A stretch of DNA of 10,077 bases from Candidatus Omnitrophota bacterium (GTDB lineage: Bacteria > Omnitrophota > Gorgyraeia > Gorgyraeales > Gorgyraeaceae). Made by a program: the position numbers and the translations under genes. Positions within the stretch are counted from its first letter, which is position 1. Each line of letters opens with the position of its first letter. Where the stretch lies: positions 1 through 10,077 of the forward strand of contig JABMRA010000082.1 of assembly GCA_013202925.1 (NCBI GenBank), in the 5' to 3' direction. Shown here one piece after another: positions 5,660-10,077 of this stretch. The notes under the pieces are model-generated. The model was not told the DNA's origin. It worked only from the letters and a program-made list of their open reading frames with translations, and did not search any database.

Positions 5660-5845
5660 CTTTTTGAGCAGGTAGGGCTGGGATCGTTCGGCACTGAAAC
5701 AATTTTGCCGTCCGCTACGGTTTACAGCTCGTTCTTGTGTCTAACTATAGTTTGTCACTTGAGCAGCACTCGCTGTAATCCCTTGCGGACATGTGCCAAA
5801 ATTTTTCTAATGTGCCTTAGATCCCAGCCCTACCTGCTCAAAAAG
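5660..5845. mobile_element. 186-bp foldback (MITE-like) element with perfect 26-bp terminal inverted repeats
   Basis: Positions 5660-5685 (beginning CTTTTTGAGCAGGTAGGGC) are repeated as the exact reverse complement at 5820-5845. The interior continues the symmetry imperfectly: GGCAC/GTGCC, AATTTTG/CAAAATT, TCCGC/GCGGA, TTACAGC/GCTGTAA, down to a central palindrome AACTATAGTT (5743-5752). The whole element could fold as one long hairpin. It encodes no protein. It begins 10 bp after the phoH stop codon and ends just upstream of the rlpA promoter region. A non-autonomous inverted-repeat element or a long transcribed RNA hairpin would both fit. No convincing target-site duplication was seen. Confidence 0.7.
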
Positions 5846-5855
5846 AGAAAATTGA

Positions 5856-7148
5856 TTACAGAAGCTCGGCAGCTAGACTGGCGAGATCGGAACGTTCGTT
5901 CCTGGTGAGTGTGATGTGTCCGAACATGCCCTGGCCTTTCATCTTCTCTGCAGCGTAACTCAGGCCATTGGACGAGGTGTCAAGGTAGGGACTGTCTATC
6001 TGATAAGGGTCTCCTGTTAAAACCATCTTAGTATGATTGCCCGCGCGGGTCACGACTGTCTTTATCTCGTGCGGCGTCAGGTTCTGCGCCTCGTCTATTA
6101 TGATAAACTGGTTGGGTATGCTCCTCCCCCTCATATAGGTAAGCGCCTCCAACTGCAGAAGGTCAGAATCGATCAGATCTTCGATATGCTCCTTCCTCCT
6201 CCTTACAGCCAATATGTATTCAATGTTGTCGTAAATAGGCTTCATCCAGTTGACAAGCTTTTCTTCTTTTGTGCCGGGCAGATAACCGATATCCTTTCCC
6301 ATTGGTATGATAGGCCGCGAAATAAGCATCCTTTTATACGCATGCTCGTCCAGCGTCTTCTTTAACCCTGCCGCCAATGCCAAAAGCGTCTTTCCGGTAC
6401 CGGCCTTGCCGATAAGCGTCACCAGCTTCACATCATCATTCATTAATAGATCAAGGGCCATGGCCTGTTCCTTGTTGCGGGGCTTTATGCCCCATACGTC
6501 GTTTATATCAGGCCTGAGAGGCACAGCGCCCTTTCTCTTAAAGGAAAATCTGGCAAGGACAGTGTGTTTATCATTGGCTTTATCCTTTAATAATACATAC
6601 TGGTTTGGGAACATATCGTCCTGTGTTATCGCGAGGAATTTTTTTGCGTAAAAATAATCCACATCCCGCTTGTCTACCATCACCTCTTTCCACCCGCTGT
6701 ACAGCCTGCCTACGTCCACCTTCTGCTTTTCAAAATCAACTGCCTTTATGCCCAGGGCATCTGCCTTGACCCTTGCGTTGATATCCTTTGAGACAAAGAT
6801 CACGCGGTTTCCTTTCTGCTGTAGATCATACGCCACCATAAGGATCTTATTGTCTCTTGCTTCCGGAGAAAGATCCAGAAGCCCCTTTATATCAGCATGC
6901 ATCGCTATACGCAAGATCCCTCCGCCTTTCAGCGGCACGCCCTCGCCCAGCCTGCCGTGCGCCCTTAATTCATCCAGTGTCCTTATTGCGGCGCGCGCGT
7001 TCCTGCCCTTTTCATCGCTGTCCTTTTTGAATATATCGAGTTCCTCTATTACGTCAATGGGCAGGACGACCTCATTGTCCGTAAACACATTCAGCGCGTC
7101 TGAGTTATGAAGAAGCACGTTTGTATCCAACACGAATATCTTTCGCAT
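5856..7148 (-). CDS. PhoH-family P-loop ATPase with N-terminal PIN domain (PhoH2-like)
   Basis: A 430-residue protein, the usual size for PIN-PhoH fusions such as Bacillus YlaK and mycobacterial PhoH2, in which an ATP-driven helicase-like module is coupled to a PIN ribonuclease. The PIN domain (about 1-140) starts FVLDTNVLLH (D8) with VIEELD (E35/E36), EARDNKIL (D99) and FVSKDINARVKA (D122), the expected acidic metal site. The PhoH ATPase (about 220-430) has Walker A IGKAGTGKT (246-254), SRPIIPMGKDIGYLPG, Walker B FIIIDEAQN (348-356), VLTGDPYQID, and the typical C-terminal NERSDLASLAAELL. A role in RNA processing or stress-related RNA turnover is the family expectation. The start ATG has no Shine-Dalgarno, but TATAAT lies 9 nt upstream. 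It stands alone between the porin terminator and the foldback element. Confidence 0.93.
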   Translation of the reverse strand: MRKIFVLDTNVLLHNSDALNVFTDNEVVLPIDVIEELDIFKKDSDEKGRNARAAIRTLDELRAHGRLGEGVPLKGGGILRIAMHADIKGLLDLSPEARDNKILMVAYDLQQKGNRVIFVSKDINARVKADALGIKAVDFEKQKVDVGRLYSGWKEVMVDKRDVDYFYAKKFLAITQDDMFPNQYVLLKDKANDKHTVLARFSFKRKGAVPLRPDINDVWGIKPRNKEQAMALDLLMNDDVKLVTLIGKAGTGKTLLALAAGLKKTLDEHAYKRMLISRPIIPMGKDIGYLPGTKEEKLVNWMKPIYDNIEYILAVRRRKEHIEDLIDSDLLQLEALTYMRGRSIPNQFIIIDEAQNLTPHEIKTVVTRAGNHTKMVLTGDPYQIDSPYLDTSSNGLSYAAEKMKGQGMFGHITLTRNERSDLASLAAELL

Positions 7149-7157
7149 GATGTTTAT

Positions 7158-7186
7158 ATTATACCTTATTTCTTCTCAGCCAGCAA
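7158..7186 (-). promoter_or_regulatory. Candidate phoH promoter, near-leaderless
   Basis: A perfect TATAAT (7158-7163) with ATAAGG directly before it and TTGCTG (7181-7186) 17 bp upstream. The -10 ends 9 nt from the phoH ATG, so a start at the usual distance leaves only about 3 nt of leader. It lies in the short gap between the porin terminator and phoH, where a promoter is required. Confidence 0.55.
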
Positions 7187-7199
7187 GGGATGGGCGAAC

Positions 7200-7237
7200 A
7201 AAAAAATCCCCTGGGGAATTGCTCCCCCAGGGGATTT
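7200..7237 (-). terminator. Strong intrinsic terminator of the porin-like gene
   Basis: A perfect 13-bp stem, arms 7225-7237 and 7204-7216 (AAATCCCCTGGGG and its complement), an 8-nt loop, and a T7 tract on the minus strand. It starts 27 bp after the porin-like stop codon. On the plus strand no T-tract follows, so it works in one direction. Confidence 0.95.
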
Positions 7238-7264
7238 AAACTGCTGCTGATGCGATATCTTATG

Positions 7265-8599
7265 TTAGAAGCCTACGTTTATAGAGCCGACGACTTCTGT
7301 TGCAGTATCATCGTTTGAGCCTTCAAACACATCTCCTGGCATAAACCATGCTGCTGTCAGGCCAAGATTCACATCTTCTGTGTAAGCATAATTCAACGCA
7401 ATGTCCATCTCGCTACCAAGATCATCATCAGTTGACAATGACTTGCCGGAAAGACTTCCGACAGCAGTCTCGGCCTCGCTGAACTTTTCATCAAGTACAA
7501 ACTGATAATAATCTATGCTTACTGTCAGATCTTCCAAAGGCTCAACAACTGCGCTGACATTGACAATGTGACAGTTACTATTAACACCGTCATTTATGCC
7601 GTCAAACAGATAATCAGCTATTAAACCATTTGTCTGGTCTTCATACAAAGGAACCCATGCTTCCTGGTCATCAGTCGCTGCAGCTGAAGCGCTAGCGCCT
7701 GACCTGTAGCTATAGGCTATGCCAAGAACAGGGTTCATATCTGCTTCCATTGTATAATCAAGCCCTGCATCAAGCGCCCATGCGCTCTGGTCTTTTATTG
7801 CAGTGTACTTGCCTGTCTGTACGGCTACTTCCAGGTTAGCATCCAATGCATCTGTAAGAGCCTTTGCGCCCCTTACGCCTAATGTCCATATCTCATTCGC
7901 ATCAGCAGCTCCTGGATCACTGTTATCATTTGCATAAACCACATAACCTGCTACTGGTACATCACCTATTGTAGTTGATACGTCAATGCCATAAAGATCA
8001 TTATCATCACTTACTGTACCTGAACCAACAGGAGCAGTAGGAGTAGTACCAACAGCTTCATCTATCTTTGCTGTAAAAATATCTATGGTGACATTATCAA
8101 GCTCTACTATGCCTCTTATGGCATCAAATGCATTACGAGCGCTGTAGTTGTTAGCAGTTATGGAATCTGTAAAGTTAGCGGTATTCTGGCTAACATTACC
8201 TATAACCATTGAATTGCCATATCTCAATTCCTGGCGGCCAATGATCAGTGTCAAAGGTGCATAAAAGAACTCTTTCATTGTTATGTTAGCAATGTCCAGA
8301 TCCATATCTGAATCAGCAACGTCATCTACATCCCAATCTCTTTCATTGAGAATCCTAACACAGGTCGATACGTTGTCTGTAAGGTCTGCGTCGATCTGAA
8401 TCCTGGCTATACTCTGATACCAGGCCTGCTGGTCATCATTATTAACAGTATCGGCATCAACAAGATCGAAATCATCCCTATAGATGCCCATTACCTCTAT
8501 ATCGCCGCTTACCTTTACGTTCTGCACTTCTGCTAGGGCCGGTGCCGCTACCATAGCAATCGCGGTAAGCACGATGCATATTCTCATTAATCGCTTCAT
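7265..8599 (-). CDS. Predicted outer-membrane beta-barrel (porin-like) protein
   Basis: A 444-residue protein with a clear signal peptide (MKRLMR, hydrophobic core, cleavage expected after A-P-A-L-A at about 23). The mature protein is acidic and full of alternating hydrophobic/polar segments typical of transmembrane beta strands (VKVSGDIEVMGIYRD, LTLIIGRQELRYGNS, LTVSIDYYQFVLDE, DIALNYAYTEDVNLGLTAAWF). It ends SINVGF, with the C-terminal phenylalanine of a BAM-recognised beta-signal. The IIGRQELRYGN segment recalls alginate-export/porin-type barrels, but the exact family and substrate were not identified. The start is set by AAGGAGG 8 nt before the ATG. Expression is probably high: a near-consensus promoter, a leader of about 175 nt and a strong terminator make it a single-gene unit. 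Confidence 0.8.
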   Translation of the reverse strand: MKRLMRICIVLTAIAMVAAPALAEVQNVKVSGDIEVMGIYRDDFDLVDADTVNNDDQQAWYQSIARIQIDADLTDNVSTCVRILNERDWDVDDVADSDMDLDIANITMKEFFYAPLTLIIGRQELRYGNSMVIGNVSQNTANFTDSITANNYSARNAFDAIRGIVELDNVTIDIFTAKIDEAVGTTPTAPVGSGTVSDDNDLYGIDVSTTIGDVPVAGYVVYANDNSDPGAADANEIWTLGVRGAKALTDALDANLEVAVQTGKYTAIKDQSAWALDAGLDYTMEADMNPVLGIAYSYRSGASASAAATDDQEAWVPLYEDQTNGLIADYLFDGINDGVNSNCHIVNVSAVVEPLEDLTVSIDYYQFVLDEKFSEAETAVGSLSGKSLSTDDDLGSEMDIALNYAYTEDVNLGLTAAWFMPGDVFEGSNDDTATEVVGSINVGF

Positions 8600-8776
8600 T
8601 TGGTTTTCCTCCTTGGTTAAATTTACTTTATCAGATTTTTTAGGGTTTGCCTAAAAAGTTATACCACTTATATAATATATCGCCTTTTTTTGACTGCTCC
8701 TGGCTTTTAAGGTTCCCCCCTTTCTCTGCCTGATTAAAGCCGTCTACGGCGGTATATCCGAGCTTTCTCTATTTGA
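8600..8776 (-). promoter_or_regulatory. Long structured 5' leader of the porin-like gene (unassigned)
   Basis: From the predicted start near 8776 to the ATG there are about 175 nt. It contains GCCG-TAGA-CGGC (about 8738-8749), a longer arm pairing GGCTTTAA with TTAAAAGCC (8740s with 8702-8710) enclosing GGGGGGAACC, and an A/U-rich hairpin with an 8-bp stem TTTTTAGG/CCTAAAAA and 5-nt loop (8637-8657) about 20 nt upstream of the ribosome-binding site. No known riboswitch was matched with confidence. Confidence 0.45.
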
Positions 8777-8782
8777 AAAGAA

Positions 8783-8811
8783 AGTATACCTTATATATAT
8801 ACTATTGTCAA
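8783..8811 (-). promoter_or_regulatory. Near-consensus sigma70 promoter of the porin-like gene
   Basis: TTGACA (8806-8811) and TATACT (8783-8788) with a 17-bp spacer ending TATAAGG. It begins 9 bp after the stop codon of the lipoprotein gene. This is the best-matching promoter in the window. Confidence 0.85.
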
Positions 8812-8819
8812 GGGTAGAT

Positions 8820-9284
8820 TTACTTCTCTGCCTTGACCTTCATAGGCCTTGATTTAGGCGAAATCGCTATGGTAACAGTGCTTTTCCTGCCCTTTCCCTC
8901 AACAGTCACTATGCAGCTTTCGCCCTCTCTCTCGTAATTCATGATCCTACGCTCATATTCTATGATGTTTATAGGGCTCCAGTTATACATGGGCATCTGC
9001 GCCTTGTAAAAGGCCACTACCTCGTCAACGCTCTTTCCCCCTACATACTTCAAGAGAGCGACCCTTGTTACGTCGTTCTGGAACGCGAAGGATTCCTTGT
9101 CAAGGGTCGTAAATCCGGCCGGGACAGGCACATCGTTAAATCGCAGCATAGACGAGACCTCGAGCGGCTCAACAACAGACACCTTACTGCCATAAGAGCG
9201 GCTTCCTGATGTCGCGGCGCATCCAGCCAATAAGACCAAAACCAGAAAACAAGAACCAACTACCAAAATCTTTTTTCTTTCCAT
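8820..9284 (-). CDS. Small lipoprotein of unknown function
   Basis: A 154-residue protein with a lipoprotein signal: MERKK, a hydrophobic core and lipobox L19-A-G-C22. The +2 residue is Ala, so outer-membrane sorting is expected. The mature part is a single small alpha/beta-looking domain: FNDVPVPAGFTTLDKESFAF (about 49-68), LLKYVGGKSVDEVVAFYKAQMPMYNW (about 78-103), then a strand-rich region with a conserved-looking ESCIVTVEG and TVTIAISP. The 'P-P-AGF, LxYxG, VxxFYxxQMPxxxW' pattern is seen in many uncharacterised envelope lipoproteins, but no named family is claimed. The tail is basic (KSRPMKVKAEK). GGAGG 4-6 nt before the ATG sets the start. It has its own promoter and lies upstream of the porin-like gene, so an envelope role is plausible. 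Confidence 0.82.
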   Translation of the reverse strand: MERKKILVVGSCFLVLVLLAGCAATSGSRSYGSKVSVVEPLEVSSMLRFNDVPVPAGFTTLDKESFAFQNDVTRVALLKYVGGKSVDEVVAFYKAQMPMYNWSPINIIEYERRIMNYEREGESCIVTVEGKGRKSTVTIAISPKSRPMKVKAEK

Positions 9285-9323
9285 ATCCCCTCCGCTTCTC
9301 TTACCGCCATGTTCTTTTTTAAA

Positions 9324-9352
9324 ATCTTACTACACTAACCTCTTTATGTCAA
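9324..9352 (-). promoter_or_regulatory. Promoter of the lipoprotein gene, -35 inside the PHP gene
   Basis: TTGACA (9347-9352) and TAAGAT (9324-9329) are 17 bp apart. The -35 lies in the last codons of the PHP-domain gene. The predicted start near 9317 gives a leader of about 33 nt that includes the GGAGG site. Confidence 0.65.
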
Positions 9353-9995
9353 GTAACTCGCACGCTAATTTTTCAGAATTCTTAAAGACCTCTTTTGTCT
9401 CTTTCTCATCCAGGCCCGCGGCTGTCAGGATCTTTACCGCATCATCCTTTGTGATCAGATCATCGGGCTCATGAGAATCCGTATCAATGACCAATCCGGC
9501 GCCTGCGCGCCTCGCGATATCCGCGACATGTGCGTTTGTAATTGAGTGTATCTTTCTTGCTGTGATTTCCAGGCACACTCCTTTTTGGGCGGCGAGTTTT
9601 GCGTCCTCTAAAGATATCAGGCCGGGGTGCGCCAGTATATCCGCGCCGGCAAGTATCCCTGCCTTATTCGTTCCGGGGATCACGCATTCGGCTGTGGTCT
9701 CGCCATGGACCACGACCAACCGCGCGCCTTTTGACCTTGCCAGTTTCACAGCGCCTTCTATGCTTTCAAGCGGCATGTGCGTAACCTCAACGCCGGGTAT
9801 TGCCTTTATCCGCCAGTGCTTATTTATGTCTTCGCATGCCTTTAAAATCCCGGAGACCGTAAATTCTATATTTGAGGCATCCACATGATCGGTTATACCT
9901 ATGACCCTGTAGCCCTTTACCTCAGCCCTCCTGGCCAACTCGCTCGGCAGCAGCGCCCCATCACTAAATAATGTATGCGTATGCAGATCTATCAT
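9330..9995 (-). CDS. PHP-domain metal-dependent phosphoesterase (histidinol-phosphatase-like)
   Basis: A 221-residue protein made of one PHP domain, a metal-dependent phosphoesterase fold. Motifs in order are MIDLHTHTLFSDG (HxH at 5-7), GITDHVD, PGVEVTH, VVVHGETT, DILAHPGL, and VIDTDSHEPDDL near the C-terminus. These supply the usual His/Asp/Glu ligands of a trinuclear site. Family members hydrolyse histidinol phosphate, nucleotides or other phosphate esters; the substrate here is unknown, and no histidine-biosynthesis gene is nearby. The ATG at 9995 is chosen because the longer frame to 10049 runs into the tRNA and MIDLHTHT is the natural PHP start. AAGGA 7 nt upstream serves as ribosome-binding site. 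The gene starts only 21 bp after the tRNA, so both may share one transcript. Confidence 0.9.
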   Translation of the reverse strand: MIDLHTHTLFSDGALLPSELARRAEVKGYRVIGITDHVDASNIEFTVSGILKACEDINKHWRIKAIPGVEVTHMPLESIEGAVKLARSKGARLVVVHGETTAECVIPGTNKAGILAGADILAHPGLISLEDAKLAAQKGVCLEITARKIHSITNAHVADIARRAGAGLVIDTDSHEPDDLITKDDAVKILTAAGLDEKETKEVFKNSEKLACELLDIKRLV

Positions 9996-10016
9996 TTTTG
10001 ATTCCTTATTTTTCAA

Positions 10017-10077
10017 TGGCGTCCCTGGGCTGATTCGAACAGCCGACACCAGGTTTAGGAAACCTGTGCTCTATCCA
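10017..10077 (-). tRNA. tRNA-Arg (anticodon CCT), 5' end beyond the window
   Basis: The minus strand from the window edge shows the end of a D-loop/arm (TGGATAGAGC), an anticodon stem CAGGT/ACCTG with the 7-nt loop TTCCTAA (anticodon CCT at 10059-10057), a T-arm GGCTG-TTCGAAT-CAGCC, an acceptor strand CAGGGAC, discriminator G and an encoded CCA (10019-10017). The first 15 or so bases are missing. Confidence 0.93.

Noticed and set aside
5606..5908. Plus-strand frame across the foldback element
   Set aside because: It is composed mainly of the inverted repeat and the end of phoH, with no motif.
8690..8750. c-di-AMP (ydaO) riboswitch in the porin leader
   Set aside because: GGGGGGAACC alone is similar; the rest of the conserved architecture could not be found.
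8730..8776. Possible second GEMM riboswitch (AGCTCGGATATACCG) in the porin leader
   Set aside because: Only the 3' block is vaguely similar; the GGCAAACC, GAAA tetraloop and GCAAAG blocks are absent upstream, where the promoter lies.
9996..10049. N-terminal extension of the PHP-domain frame
   Set aside because: It reads through the tRNA-Arg sequence; the ATG at 9995 starts exactly at the conserved MIDLHTHT and has a ribosome-binding site.
1..10077. CRISPR array, insertion sequence with transposase, prophage or toxin-antitoxin genes
   Set aside because: No regularly spaced direct repeats, transposase, integrase or toxin-like genes were seen; the coding regions look like ordinary housekeeping and envelope genes.

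Overview
All confidently recognised genes lie on the minus strand, so the window reads from right (position 10077) to left. The cell is a diderm (Gram-negative-type) bacterium: two lipoprotein signal peptides end in lipoboxes, one protein looks like an outer-membrane beta-barrel with a terminal phenylalanine, and there is an RlpA-like wall protein. The mix of a PIN-PhoH ATPase, a YhaM-like nuclease, a lone EF-Tu domain-II protein with a lysine tail and a c-di-GMP riboswitch would fit a candidate phylum such as Omnitrophota. That placement is inference from gene style, not proof.

Layout, right to left. A tRNA-Arg(CCT), cut by the window edge, precedes a PHP-domain phosphoesterase. A promoter inside the end of that gene drives a small lipoprotein. 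A second, near-consensus promoter then gives a leader of about 175 nt with predicted secondary structure and a porin-like beta-barrel protein, closed by a strong intrinsic terminator. Next comes phoH (PIN plus P-loop ATPase). The following 430 bp has no gene but holds a 186-bp foldback (inverted-repeat) element, then a c-di-GMP-I (GEMM) riboswitch with its own terminator hairpin immediately upstream of an rlpA-like gene. After a 207-bp gap containing a GC-rich hairpin cluster, four tightly packed genes follow: an M48 metalloprotease lipoprotein, a LOG/TIGR00730 protein, a YhaM-like HD/OB nuclease and the EF-Tu-domain/lysine-tail protein, the last two overlapping by 32 bp. A three-way-junction RNA with a U-tract separates this cluster from a FadB/FadJ-type hydratase-dehydrogenase gene, which has an unusually short C-terminus ending inside a perfect palindrome at the window edge.

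Themes: cell-envelope functions (M48 protease, RlpA, lipoprotein, porin) alternate with RNA-related functions (tRNA, PhoH, YhaM, EF-Tu domain). The intergenic regions are the richest part. They contain a recognisable second-messenger riboswitch, several structured RNAs and inverted repeats, and a set of promoters sharing a GGTATA(A/C)T core, some placed so close to the ATG that the mRNAs would be leaderless.
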